Positions 46,110 to 58,165 of a stretch of 64,000 bases of DNA are shown here, one piece after another. Below the pieces are notes generated by a model. It had not been told where the DNA came from. It did no database searches and saw only the letters and a list, made by a program, of their open reading frames with translations. The stretch covers positions 55,528,966 through 55,592,965 of the forward strand of contig OX393576.1 in NCBI GenBank assembly GCA_947652605.1, given 5' to 3'. The translations under genes and the position numbers were made by a program. The number at the start of each line of letters is the position of its first letter. The stretch's first letter is position 1. The stretch comes from Elmis aenea. Its lineage: Eukaryota > Arthropoda > Insecta > Coleoptera > Elmidae.

Positions 46110-46348
46110 TTTACTGGAACAGCGAACTCTCTAAAGCAATGTCGTTATATTTGTTATACATCGTTATTGGCTATCGCAGGTACTCTCAGCGGTCAGCGTC
46201 CTCATATGAGGACGGCCTATATCTCCGCAACTATTATTCTGACAATATTTTTTTTATTGTAATATGTTCATATAGACCATAGAAGTAAGTTACTAAAATA
46301 TCTTTAAAAAAAAAACAAAAAAAAATAATGTGGACCTTAATGGGTTAA

Positions 46349-47310
46349 CTAGGTAGTCATTTTTTAAAACCATAATTATTGCTTTGAAATATTAAAAAAA
46401 GGTTTGTGTACGATCAAATATGAAAATCTTCTTTTGTTGAGGATTTATCACAATTTAAACAAGTCAAATGACGCCGTTTCGATTTGAATGACTCATCTTT
46501 CAATACATTTTTAGGGACGTTCAATATAAAAAGCTACTTTTTAGACCGTTGTACGAATATCACTACAAAATAATTCTTGAAAAAACTATTTGTTTAATAT
46601 TTTTATTAAACACATTTTTTTTATATTAACGATATTCAGGACAAGCGATAGCAAAAATCGCTTTAAAATGTAGCAGAAAAAATAACATGAAGAGGAGATA
46701 TTAAGGAAAAATTTGGAAGAGGCACTATACCGAATTTAGACCGGGTAAAGGTATGCGAAGTATATACCTTTGTTTTTTATTGTAAAGAACAAAAAAGTTA
46801 TAATAAACGAATATTGTGTCCTTAAAAAGTAATAAGTAAAAACAATGTGAATACCTAGTAAAATAGATTTTAATTTCTCGTAACAAAATAGGGTTCAAAA
46901 TAAGTTATCTTTTCTTCCAAGTATTTCTCGACTAAATGCAAAACCACTTTTAAAAGTTTTTAATCAGTATTTATTTATCTATTTACCCACCCGCAAATGT
47001 TATAACTCAACTTTGGCTACGGCGTTTGTCTACAACTATATTGATTTTGTATTTGTTGAACAAATTTTCATCGTTAAAACAACGTCTTTCAATTAATTGT
47101 TGCCTAACATGTAACATTTCTCTGTAATAATTCTCCTATGATAGTTTTTTTTTAAATTACAATTATTATATATTTTCTATATTAAACCCCAATAGAGTTT
47201 ATAACAGTGCAATCTGGTCTTTGAGACCAATGAGCAGTTTAATTTTAGCCTAAATTAATAATGTTCAAACTTCGTGTAAGGTTACCCAATAGTAGTCCTT
47301 AGTTTGCTAA
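46349..47310. other. No recognisable feature
   Basis: AT-rich spacer without gene or repeat partner. Confidence 0.4.
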
Positions 47311-47314
47311 TATA

Positions 47315-48662
47315 CAGGGTGTGTAAAAATTGGCGGAAGGGCTACACGGGGCGATGTTCTTCGTAAAATTCTAACAAGGGAAGGTCACGATACGTTGTCG
47401 CTAGAATTTGATTCCGGCTGTGTTTATTACATTAAGGGCATCAAAACTAAATGTTCTGCAAAGTTATACGTGCCACTGGCCATTACCTTCGGAAAAATAG
47501 GGGAAAAACTGAAAAATTGGTACAAAAAGGTCATTTTTGCGATCGCGTTGGCCATGAAACCGTCAGAGATAAAATCGAAATTCTTCTATTTACCAATAGG
47601 CGCATCCTTTGCAAATAAAATAGTGCAAAGTTTTTGAAAAAATCTTGAACGGTTCCGGAGAAAAACGTCAAAAACGAAACTCCTGCATAAGCGCTATGAA
47701 TTGAGAAGTTGTCGTATATCTGTATTACTATATCTATGCGACTTGCATAGGCGTTTAACATAGGGAAAACCGTTTTTACAAAGGCCTCGTTTTTTGCGTT
47801 TTTCTTCGGAACTGTTTAAGATTTTTTCAAAAACTTTGCACCATTTTACTTGCAAAGGATGCGCCTATTGGTAAATAGAAGAATTTTGATTTTATCTCTG
47901 ACGGTTTCATGGCCAACGCGATCGCAAATATTACTTTTATTAATCAGCTGTTCAGTTTTTCCCCTATTTTTCCGAAGGTAATGGCCAGTGGCACGTATAA
48001 CTCTGGAAAACATTTAGTTTTGATGCCCTTGATGTAATAAACACAGCCGGAATTAAATTCTAGCGACAACGTATCGTGACCTTCCCTTGTAAGTCGAAAA
48101 TCTTAATACGAAAATGTTGTACCACGCTTGCTGTGTCTGCAAGAGGTCCTCAAAGCTTTGACATTTAGTCCTTTAATAGGCGTTATTATTTAATACTTGC
48201 AAATGAAAAAGCTGCAATTTGGAATAAAAATAGATTTCGAATAGTATTTTTTTCTAGATATTGTGTTCTTCCTTTCAAAAATTGGTGTTGAAAATATGTA
48301 AATCACTGATTTTAATGACAGTAATACATATGGCAACATTGTCATTAGCTGTCATCTCTGTTTTTCTCGTAATTATTTCTAGTTTGTGTTTTACGATACC
48401 CAAAAGTTTGCAGCTATGTTTACGAACTGAAGCTTTTCAGTTCGAACAAAAAATGTAAATACCTAAGTAAAAATTTATTGCTGATAAAAAAATGTCTAAA
48501 CGCAAATCAATGTATGCAATGTTGCCAATATTTTTTTTTCTTTAAATGGTTCCTGAGGCCATAGGAAGCATGGTACAACATTTTCGTATTAAGATTTTCC
48601 ACTTAGAATTTTACGAAGAACATCGCTCCATGTAGCCCTTTCGCCAATTTTTACACACCCTG
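47315..48662. mobile_element. Fold-back family J (TACAGGGTGTGTAAAAATTGG)
   Basis: A 1.35-kb palindrome flanked by TA. The tip TATACAGGGTGTGTAAAAAT mirrors ATTTTTACACACCCTGTATA. Outer arms run 47315-47760 with 47760-48090. A second, inner inverted pair lies between 48090 and 48600 (AATCTTAATACGAAAATGTT / AACATTTTCGTATTAAGATT), so the architecture is asymmetric. Mirrored frames at 47395-47761 are not genes. Its right tip abuts the 3' end of the LINE. Confidence 0.8.
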
Positions 48663-48689
48663 TATAAGTACACTAATTATTAACATGCA

Positions 48690-51600
48690 CACTAAGGCAC
48701 GGTCTATGCTTTTAAACTTTTACCTAAAATAACGGTTTAACCCTTTTAAGTCTTCTTACTAATCCTGTACTATCCAGGAGCTGGATCTCCTCTGCGTTGA
48801 CATGTCGATGAAGCCTTTCTTCGTGACTCTTGACAAACTTGTTAATTATGTCGGTTACAGTGTCCAAGTTGAGGTCCCGATGTATGTCACTATTTCTGCA
48901 ATACCTGGGCGCATCAGCGATGTTCCTTAGTGTTTTGTTGTTCTGGAATCTATTGATGATCTGAATGTTACTCTGTTTGGTGCATCCCCATAGCTGTATT
49001 CCACATGTCCACGCAGGCTTTAACATTTGCTTGTAAAGCAAAAGTTTATTATGTAGGGACAGAGAGGAATTCCTCCCGATTAGCCAGTAAATTTTTTTTA
49101 TATTTGATACCTATTTCTTCTTTTTGTTTAACATGAGCCTTCCAGCGTAGCTTAGCGTACAATGTAATACCTAAGTATTTTGCTGTGTTGGAGTATGAAA
49201 TTTGTTTATTATTTAAGTTGATTGGTACATGTTCAATTCTCTTGTTGGTAAAATTGACATGTACTGACTTAGTTTCATTTAACTTTATACTCCATGTTTT
49301 TGTCCAGTTATTGATCTGATTGGCAGCTGCCTGTAATTTCTCAGATGATTCTGTATTGTTTCTTACTACTGCTAAAATAGCCGCGTCGTTGGCAAAGGTC
49401 GCTATAGCAATGTTTTCTAACTTTGGAATATCACAAGTATACAATAGGTACAGGACCGGACCTAGTGCGCTTCCTTGTGGAACTCCTGCTTTAATTTCTT
49501 CAAGTTCTGAAGGTTCTTCTTGCTTTATTCTAAAGGGTCTTTCTGAGATGTAGGACTAAAGAATTTGGGTGTATTGTTTCGGGAGGAGCGATATGAGTTT
49601 ATAATTTAAACCATCACTTTGTCGAAAGCCTGCGCTACGTCTAAAAAGAAAGTAGAGTAAACTTTCTTTTCTTCTAGGGCTTTTTCTATGACATTCGCAA
49701 TTCTATGTACTTGGTCAATAGTTAAATGTTTATTTCTATATCCAAATTGATAAGAGGAAATTAGTTCTTTTTCTTTTATTATCGGTTTCATTCTTTCGAG
49801 CAACAGCTTTTCGAACAGTTTCGAATAACAGGCAATAATGAGATTGGCCGGTAAGATGAAACTTCATGAGGAGGTTTCCCTAATTTAGGGACCATAATCA
49901 CCTCTGCAACTTTTTACAGTCTAGGTACATACTTGAGCCTAAAGGCAGCATTTATTAGGACTTTCTTGGGAAATGTCCTAGCACTTCACCCGTCATTAAA
50001 TCAAACTCAGAGACTTTTGTTGGGTTAATATTTTCTTTAATTTCAGTAATTACTTCATTGTGTTGTAAGTCTGATTTCATTGTTTTCTTGTAGGAGTTTT
50101 TCCCCATCAGGAGCTTCCTCGTTTCCTCTATGTGGTTGGTATGTTTTTCTAAATTATCTGGGAATGTTTTGGGTTTTTGTAGGTCCGTCAAGTTGGAGCT
50201 ACAACATAACAAAAAACAAAAACTTTTAACGTCATAATTTTTGGCTCATTTTTTGTTAATTTTTGCTATACTTTTTAAATTTTTTGCTGGTCTCTAATGG
50301 GAGATAATTTAAAAAAAAAAAATTGTAACTCCAACTTTACGCTGAGTTACATTTGCTAAAAAGTCAAAATGTTTTTATGTCACAATTTTTTGCTCATTTT
50401 TTGCTAATCTTTGCTATACTTTTTAAATTTTTTGCTGGTCTCTAATGGGAGATAAAAAAAAAAGAATTGTAACTCCAACTTTACGCCGAGTTACATTTGC
50501 TAAAAAGTCAAAATGTTTTCATGTCACAATTTTTTGCTCATTTTTTGCTAATTTTTGCTGTACTTTTTAAATTTTTTGCTGTTCGCTTTTCCAAGATATG
50601 TAGTTTTTTCATAATCATTATGTGCTACAAATAGGTGGTATTCTTGGATATACAACACGAATAACTTCGAATAACCAAAATTTACGTCAATGTTTTGTTC
50701 TAATAACTTTATAATAATTTATAAAGTTAACTTATATACACACTTTGAATTTATTGATATTTAAAAGTAGTTTTGTTGCAGTTTTTGTAGAAACCATAAA
50801 GTTTCTTTACATGACTATCAGTTAAGGCACTCCAATAAAATTGAACAATAGGTACATAAATTCAGACCTGCAAATAACAATGCTTAATTAAGACCCACCA
50901 GAAATAGGACTAGGTTCTTTTTGTAGAAATAAACATTTTTAGTTGACAATGTTACAACAATAAAAAAATGTTAGTACAAAAACCTAATTTTTACTCTTAT
51001 GTGATGTGGGACATATGTGTCCCTTTAATGGTCTAAAGAGAGTTAAAAAGTCGTAAATAGTTTTTTTTGTATGGCATGATTATTTAAGGTGACGAGGGTT
51101 TATATGTACGTACGTTTTATTTGATTTTTAAAATTAGATGTTTGTAGCAATACATACATGTATTGTTGATACGTGTACCTGTACATATATGTTTATTTAA
51201 TATATAATTAAAAGCGTTTAAAAAATATTGTTTCTTAAAAAATAATCATGCCATACAAAAAAACTATTTACGACTTTTTAACCCTCTTTAGACCATTAAA
51301 GGGACACATATGTCCCACATCACATAAGAGTAAAAATTATGTTTTTGTATAAACATTTTTTTATTTGTTGTAACATTGTCAACTAAAAATGTTTATTTCT
51401 ACAAAAAGAACCTAGTCCTATTTCTGATGGGTCTTAAGCATTGTTATTTGCAGGTCTGAATTTATGTACCTATTGTTCAATTTTATTGGAGTGTAACAAT
51501 GCCTCAACTGATAGTCATGTAAAGAAACTTTATGGTTTTTACAAAAACTGCAACGAAACTACTTTTAAATATCAATAAACTCAAAGTGTGTATATAAGTT

Positions 51601-52145
51601 AACTTTATAAATTATTATAAAGTTATTAGAACAAAACATTGACGCACATTTTGGTTATTCGAAGTTATTCATGTTGTATATCCAAGAATACCGCCTATTT
51701 GTAGCACATAATGATTATGAAAAAACTACATATCTTGGAAAAGCGAACAGCAAAAAATTTAAAAAGTACAGCAAAAATTAGCAAAAAATGAGCAAAAAAT
51801 TGTGACATGAAAATATTTTGACTTTTTAGCAAATGTAACTCAGCGTAAAGTTGGAGTTACAATCTTTTTTTTTATATCTCCCCTTAGAGACCAGCAAAAA
51901 ATTTAAAAAGTATAGCAAAAATTAGCAAAAAATGAGCAAAAAATTATGACGTTAAAAGTTTTTGTTTTTTGTTATGTTGTAGCTCCAACTTGACGGACCT
52001 TTTTTGTTCATTATTTCGGGCCCATTTTCTATGCTGCTGTCTTATTGGCCGGATCTGCACGATTGGTCTTTTAAGTTGTTTGGTCGCTTACCATAGAGAA
52101 TACTCAGTGCCACTATCACTTGTTAAATGTTTTAGGTATAGAAAC
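48690..52145 (-). pseudogene. Jockey-like LINE RT, interrupted by a fold-back
   Basis: The minus strand reads in order: YLKHLTSDSGTEYSLW and KQLKRPIVQIRPIRQQHRKW (52140-52015); the fold-back at 50181-52000; TFPDNLEKHTNHIEETRKLL (50150-50070); SYQFGYRNKHLTIDQVHRIA and VYSTFFLDVAQAFDK (RT motif A, 49750-49610); IATFANDAAILAVVRNN (motif C, FADD changed to FAND) and KSVHVNFTNKRIEHVPINLN with AKYLGITLYAKLRWKAH; then LKPAWTCGIQLWGCTKQSNI and a terminal RRLKRVKPLF. These are hallmarks of jockey-clade ORF2. Several frame breaks, the mutated catalytic Asp and the insertion make it dead. The N-terminal endonuclease is missing. The same family occurs at 17124-17420. Confidence 0.88.
50174..52007. mobile_element. 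Foldback/Galileo-like palindrome with 7-bp TSD
   Basis: The element is 50181-52000 (1,820 bp), beginning AGGTCCGTCAAGTTGGAGCT and ending with its reverse complement. TTTTTGT flanks both sides exactly (50174-50180, 52001-52007). Each arm carries tandem ~135-bp units (TAACTCCAACTTTACGC ... TTTTTTGCTGGTCTCTAA), about three on the left and two on the right. The arms continue, mirrored, to a centre near 51130 marked by GGGACACATATGTCCC-type sequence. Long arms of tandem units resemble Foldback elements, and 7-bp duplications are known for the P-superfamily Galileo elements. No transposase is present. It was inserted into the LINE reading frame. Confidence 0.88.
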
Positions 52146-52149
52146 AAAA

Positions 52150-52732
52150 TCTGCTCTACGCATATTAAAGTTTTAGAATCCCTGTATTAAAATATATTAC
52201 GAACGTCTTGCTATTTAAGATTTTTAATACAGTCGCTTTCAGCGAAAGCAACTTGTATATCTCATTCCTTTGGTGCTGTAGTATTCCCGACACGTGTACG
52301 CGTAATATTAAATGCGCGGTTTTCTAATAAACCTCTTATCTTATTGCAATCTAGCATAAAATTAGAATGTTTTGGAATACCTGAACACCTAAAAGTAAAA
52401 TGAATTCTACTTGAATTTAAATTAAACGCACTTTAATAAATTTTGTTCTTTGTTTTTACGAACTGCTATTCGATATTGTACTGTTAGCTGTCCTAGCATT
52501 TAAAAATTAATTGAAACTGCGGTGAATAATTGTAAATCTAAAATAGTTTAATATAGCGCAACACACTAAATACTACTTTTTACAAATCAGTTCTTAAATG
52601 CCTTTAAATTTTAATTTAAGCGTAATTGAAATTAAAATTAAAAAGCTATTTTAAAATGCCTACTATGATGGGTCAGAGTTTTATTTTTATTTCGTTACTC
52701 TTTGATCGAGCGAAGCTAAGAACAATTTAACT
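52150..52732. other. No recognisable feature
   Basis: Spacer. The LINE reading fades out here. Confidence 0.4.
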
Positions 52733-54052
52733 TAGGGGAGACCGGGGATGAAAGTAACATTTTTTTGTTTTTATTTAATTTCTCATAGAGTATTACAAAT
52801 TTTTTACATCCAAATTGGTTTAATGATAGATTGGACATTTGTCTTGCTTCCAAGATATTTATTTCGTGTTTCCTAAAGCAAATGTGAGAAAAAAAAAATT
52901 CTCTAATAAGACAGCTGTTACTTCCAACCTCAACGTTGGGGCTAAAAGTAACAATGATTGGGGTAAGTTGTAACGGCAAAATAATTTACACAGCTCATAA
53001 GTAGTGGGTAAATATATTAGTATTCATCAACAAAATTAATATTTTATTCAAAAATACACATTAGCAAAATGAAAAAATAAAAAAAATATCTTTGGTACAA
53101 TACAAAATGATAAGTGAACAGTATGGCATACCAGGCAAGGGCGGTCCCAAATTATTAAATTTATACTGGATCATAATAACTGTTTGTTTTCTTGGAAAAA
53201 AAATCTAACCGCCCTTTAAACTAACCGTCATTCATTAAATCAGTAAAAGACGGTCAGGTAAAGTTGGGTTCGTTAAGGCTTTGTTTTTAAATAAGTTATA
53301 AAAATTAAGGTAATAAAATAAAAACAATAGCGGCTGGTAGGAAAACCAAAAGTACCAGACCTTACCAATTTATATAGGTTTTATAACTTGAAATGCTTTA
53401 TTTAAGGAATTACTTATGTAGCTTTACATACATTTTCATCATAAAACCGATATTATATACCGAGTTTCATAATTTAATAATTTGGGACTGCAGGTACCAG
53501 GTTTGCCAAGTTTACCAATATTTAAAAATGTGAAACAAGAAAATACAACAAATTGGAAAATTATTCCGACAACTTTTGTATGTTCTCATCTACGAAGAAA
53601 ACCACCAATTATGTGGTAAGAGTGAACATTTGCAAGTGAAAACATTAATTGGGGTTGGTTGTAACACTTTGTTACTTTTGACCCCAAGTGTACACAAAAC
53701 AAATTGCAGGGAATCCACAATTAACCACGATTCTAACGTCAAATTGTATTGCATCCACCAATAGCCAATTAAATTTAAAACAAAATAATGTAGGTACTTT
53801 TTTGTTCCTCTTTTAGAGATCGCCTAAAAGTCACTCGACGGATGAGACAACGCAGTAACTTTTACGCGGAAAATAGTGACTCTGGCTGGCAAAAACTTAA
53901 CCTCTATGACAGATGAAAACTAGCAATGTAGGTAGGGAGATGGATGTAAATGAACATTGCACAAGCGCTTAGGGCGATATATAACAAAAATTAAAGAAAC
54001 TATAGGCACTGTTACAACCTACCCGTGTTACTTTTAACCCCGGTCTCCCCTA
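52733..54052. mobile_element. Element with TAGGGGAGACCGGGG ends
   Basis: 52735-54050, TA-flanked. The left end GGGGAGACCGGGGATGAAAG and the right end CTTTTAACCCCGGTCTCCCC are inverted. A second inverted pair lies inside (GGGGCTAAAAGTAACAATG, about 52938-52975; TTGTTACTTTTGACCCC near 53670). The interior is not palindromic and has no recognisable protein. Its tips resemble the smaller element at 62879-63460, so they may share a transposase source. Confidence 0.75.
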
Positions 54053-54059
54053 CTAATTA

Positions 54060-54550
54060 AAGCTGCTTAAAATAATTAACCGTCAAGATTACGAAATAAT
54101 TGACAAATATGGAATATTAAAAAGGCGTGTTGTTTAGCTTTGTTTTCAAAGGGTTTAAAATCTATCAAACGTTTAATGGTTTCAACTTTCAACTACAATA
54201 AATTTTGTAACGCCTTTGTTAACACATAAGTGAGAATTATTATTCAAACATTTTTTGGACTTAAAAGTTGATTTAAATTAACTATTTCATTAAGCTTTAA
54301 TGCTAAAACATTTTCGACATTTATTTTTATTTTTGGCACATACGTAAAAAAAATCGGTTTTACCGTGGCTCCCAAAAAATGCACTTTATTTTTTGAAGTC
54401 ATTTTACTCATTTCACACTTAAAATATATGTACAATATGTAAAAATATATAATAATAATTTTACACAAAAAAAAACTTTATTCTATAATAAACAAAAAAT
54501 ATATCAACATCTTCGTATATTTGCAATAAACATGCTTCTTCTTTTGGTTT
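54060..54550. other. No recognisable feature
   Basis: AT-rich; probably near the 3' boundary of the Penelope-like fragment that follows. Confidence 0.35.
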
Positions 54551-54862
54551 CACATATGCCTAAATAAATACATATTTTGTATTTAAATATGTAAAAAATT
54601 GACAAAATGAACTGTACTTGCAGAGGACACCAATAAGCGCACATCCTACTTCAACATATAAACACACTGAGACGCGTCTGCAAATGCAGTCGTGGCAGTA
54701 TGAATAGTTTTTATTTTGAATGTAGGGTTTGTTTTTAAATGCTGTTAAAAAATATATATGGACAGTGCCCCGTGTTTTATATGAAATATTCATGAACAGT
54801 CGTATATCTACATATGCATATAAGTTGTTGCCGGGTTGGAACCGCGTCGAAGGTTTCTTCAT

Positions 54863-54911
54863 AACCGACGCCGACGTTTCGTCCTCCTTTATCGGGGACA
54901 TCTTCAGGATT
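54863..54911 (-). ncRNA. Hammerhead ribozyme-like fold in Penelope tail
   Basis: On the minus strand: AATC (stem I), CTGAAGAT, GTCC...GGAC (stem II, perfect 4 bp), GAA, ACG-TCGG-CGT (stem III, 3 bp, with the A-U closing pair), C (cleavage position) and GGTT (stem I partner, 4 bp with one G-U). Everything fits a type-I hammerhead except that CTGATGA is read as CTGAAGAT. Hammerheads with minimal stem III are known from Penelope-like elements. Activity not tested. Confidence 0.5.
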
Positions 54912-54994
54912 GTTAGTTAAACAGCAACTGGCGAGTCATTCATGTCTGGAGTATTTATATTAGGCTATGGTTGATGATGTGTGAGGGGCGCTGG

Positions 54995-55322
54995 AGCGTG
55001 CAATCTACTGGTTATCAGCCTCTTCCAAGAATTATGGAGGAGATGGCCGTTGTCTCAGTAGATGTTGTGAGTTTTTGAGTATCTCTATGGCTTCCCTAAT
55101 TTTGCGGGGGTAGTATCGTGATGTTCTCGATATCACTTCTGTTTCGGCGAATTTGATGTTGTGGACGGTGTTATGTTTGTGTTCAGCCAGTGCTCATTGA
55201 GTAATATGCTTTAGACTGGTGTCCCTTTCGTGCTTACCGATTCGCGTGTTGATTGTTCTTCGTGTCTCCCCGATGTACACCTTGCAGCATGTGCAGGGTA
55301 TTTTATAAACCCCCTTGGTTTG
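54995..55322 (-). pseudogene. GIY-YIG endonuclease domain of a Penelope-like element
   Basis: A minus-strand frame from about 55322 reads TKGVYKIPCTCCKVYIGETR then RTINTRIGKHERDTSLKHIT. An in-frame stop follows, then ALAEHKHNTVHNIKFAETEV, ISRTSRYYPRKIREAIEILK, NSQHLLRQRPSPP and another stop. GVYKIPC supplies the GIY part and KVYIGETRR the YIG part with its arginine. IGKHERD and AEHKHNTVH match the CCHH-like and downstream motifs usual in insect Penelope endonucleases. Only this domain is present, with one premature stop, so the copy is inactive. Confidence 0.85.
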
Positions 55323-55329
55323 GAGCGGG

Positions 55330-55955
55330 AGACTATCCTTTCAATATTTCATAATTCTTACTTTTTATTCGAATAAAATGTACTGGTGTTTCGTCGTTTC
55401 TTCAAATATTCAAGCTTAGACTAATAATCGTTATTTTAGATATACTAAAAACAGTTAAGCTACTTCTCTTATCTGGGTATATTATATTTATTTTTGGGAA
55501 AGCTCCACCCTTCTGCTTCTGAATAATTACTGTATAGCTTGTCTTAAAATGTGTAATTACTTCAGTGTGAAATTTTGACAAATTGTAAGTTTTTCTTTGT
55601 TAAATTTATTCCGGGCGTAATTTTTAATATGTGTAAATTCTTTTTGGTCTAATTTTTGTTGTGCAATTGAGTCATTTAACCGTTTAACAATATAAAAAGC
55701 TTAGCAATTTTTTAACACAAGAGTAATTATCAGGTACAATTTCGATTTTATGCATATGGTATTAGAAAAGAACAAAATAAATCACAAATAAACGCGAATG
55801 TCAAAAGAATTACACTTTTTTCCATGAAGACGCAAGAGCTTAAACCGCTTACAAATAAACAGAAAAACGACCAATAAATAAGTGTAAAAGCAACGTAGTT
55901 ATGGAGCATGATAAATGAACTGGTAACGCTTTTCCTCGTCTTCGTGAAAAGCATG
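55330..55955. other. No recognisable feature
   Basis: AT-rich spacer between the Penelope fragment and the 1.54-kb element. Confidence 0.4.
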
Positions 55956-55956
55956 A

Positions 55957-57491
55957 TCGTCGGTGGAAAGCAATTTTGCTGTAAACGCCAAACCATGCAT
56001 TTTTCTTTATTACATCATATTTCTTAGTTTTTTTTTCTGCGTCGGATGGTCTATTTTTCAAAAATATACGACGAAAAATAAACACTGAACACTAATTCAA
56101 AAGTACTGTTACTTTACTCAAATTTAAAGAAATTATGCGGTACAAGCCATAAAAATCGCTCTCTTTTCTAATGTTGGCGTATAAAGCAATCATGCTGTCC
56201 TCACTTTAGAAGAGATTTCGTTTACAGAAACTTCTTAATTTAAAATGTGGCGTATACAGCATTTATGCCGCCCAAGTATTTTAAGTCATGCCGTTTACCA
56301 CATACATTAGGTTATCTTTTTAGAATATTTGGTTTGTAACAGCGATTTATACGGATGCAATTGAAGAACATATTGTTTTTAAAGCATTTGCCTAGATCTA
56401 GTTATACTGTATTTATAACGTTAATACAATTCGAATTATTAAAGATATATTGTTTTGGGGTTGTTATACGTCATAATGGTTCTTTGCGTATGCAACGTGC
56501 AATTGATGTGACCGTATGTGTTAAGTAATTGTGTTTGTCACATCAAACTACACAATAAACGATTTAGAAGGTGCTCAACCCAACTTTAATTTGTATAATC
56601 AAACAATTCCTATTGCACAGGCAAAATATAAAGACCTAAAAAATCTTGTGGAAAAAATATAATACCAAAGAATGATGCACATTAGTATATAAATTTAAAA
56701 ACCAACTCAACAATACCTGATTGTTTAAACGATACAGACGAAGAAAATAGTTATTAAAAGGAAGGCAAGAAGGAGATGCAAATAGAAGCTTTAAAATGGT
56801 TTAGTTTTATATTACCCACCTAAAGAAGTTACAATTGATTCATTTATACTAGTTTTTGTTTAATAGAGTATCTTATTTATTTGTTTTTTTTTTATGACTC
56901 TTTAAAGTTTACAAAACAATTATTTGTTATTAGTTTCTTTTTGTTCTTTGAATGCCTTTAACAATTATAATCATTTATTTAAACGTGGTTTTTGTGGGCA
57001 TTATAATTATAACATTGGTAAATTATTTAATTCCCATGTAGATACTTCAAACAACTTATTACATACATCATACACTTTTGTGTATACGACAAAACAAATG
57101 ACATATAAAAGTTTATGTAGTTGCATTTACCACCCACCAAACATACGTTTATTTACATTTTTTGTCTGTACTACATTTAGAAGGCCATTATTACTACCCT
57201 AATTTAATTCCAAACATTGTGACATGGCGTTTACGACATTTCAATGGAGCAGCATTTTCAACGCGTGTTTTGCTGTAAGCGCCAAAACGCCATTAATTTA
57301 TAGTTATGGACGATTTTTATTGTGTTAATAAAATTCATTTAATTATTTGACTCCTACATTCCTTAAAACTTTTTTGGATAAAATCCTTATTTAAAGGACA
57401 GGAATTATTTTTCCAAAACTTAAATTGTTTTTTGCCTCTCCTGTAAAGTTGTAGTTTTGGCGTTTACAGCAAAATTGCTTTCCACCGACGA
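55957..57491 (-). mobile_element. 1.54-kb terminal-inverted-repeat element, copy 2
   Basis: The ends TCGTCGGTGGAAAGCAATTT and AAATTGCTTTCCACCGACGA are perfect inverted repeats, continuing through GCTGTAAACGCCAAA. The length (1,535 bp) and sequence agree almost completely with copy 1 in reverse orientation. The GCTGTAAACGCCA-type motif recurs in the interior (55979, 56177, 56250, 57226, 57275, 57459). The frame at 56924-57202 corresponds to 14847-15188 of copy 1, but a stop (TAA for CAA) and small indels separate them, so a protein is unlikely. No clear TSD. Confidence 0.85.
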
Positions 57492-57632
57492 ATTGTGATT
57501 GTTACTTATTTTATTAGTTGCTGTATTCCAACGGTAGCATAAAATAGAAATGAGAACTTTTTCGTGCAGATGATTATCCCTTTAATTTTTTTAACTATAA
57601 TGAACTGATAACTTTACAACTAGGACGCATTA

Positions 57633-58165
57633 GCTTATACCAGCGGTACTAAAACTTTTTGTTTTCGGCTTTACATGAAAATAAGTTTGATAAACCGGGT
57701 AAATTGGATTGACTGGCCCAAACCTATAACGTAATATTATAGAGAATCTCTGCGATTTACAAAAATTTAATGTTAAAATTACAAAGTAATAGGGATGTGA
57801 CAGTCAAACTAAATTAACCGCTAGAAACATTACTGTTTATTGACATTGATTTATCTACAAATGCAAGTGCTATTTAGATAACAACAATTAAACCATAAAC
57901 TTTGATACTTTTTATTTACCTATATATTTAAGCAACGTTATCCCAATAACTTATCTTTTTTTTTTTGTAGCTTCGCAGCTATTATTTCGAGGTTATTTTA
58001 TTTAGAGTAAAAATGCATTACAAAATTAAACACAATTTTAATTTTCTTTTCTTAATATTCTTTCTGCATCACTAGTTTTCTTTCAGTTACAAAGCCCCCG
58101 GAGGCGTCTTGCGGAACCCCAACGCTCCGCAGAGTATATATAATCTTGAAACCGCTGGCTTACTT
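57633..58165. mobile_element. hAT element, CAGCGGT ends
   Basis: The element is 57641-58157 (517 bp), starting CAGCGGTACTAAAACTTTTT and ending ATCTTGAAACCGCTG. The GC-rich segment near the right end (AGCCCCCGGAGGCGTCTTGC) is usual in non-autonomous hAT elements. Flanking octamers GCTTATAC and GCTTACTT share the first five bases. Non-coding. Confidence 0.7.

Larger units (their letters stand above)
44522..46348 (+). mobile_element. piggyBac-like element with TTAA duplications
   Basis: The element is 44526-46344, flanked by TTAA at 44522-44525 and 46345-46348. Ends are CCCATTAGCGCCCAGCG and CTTAATGGG. Subterminal palindromes GTCCTCTTTTGAGGAC (44540), GTCCTCAAATGAGGAC (44884) and GTCCTCATATGAGGAC (46198) lie near the ends. 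A transposase fragment is at 45095-45370. A CpG-rich fold-back was inserted at 45376-46109, leaving about 1.1 kb of piggyBac sequence. Dead element. Confidence 0.85.
54560..55322 (-). mobile_element. Penelope-like retroelement fragment
   Basis: The minus strand contains the GIY-YIG endonuclease region and then a non-coding tail with a hammerhead-like fold. The upstream RT domain is missing; similarity begins abruptly at about 55322. Downstream the tail continues toward about 54560. Penelope-like elements carry a C-terminal GIY-YIG domain and hammerhead motifs in their pLTRs, which fits the order seen here. Confidence 0.8.
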
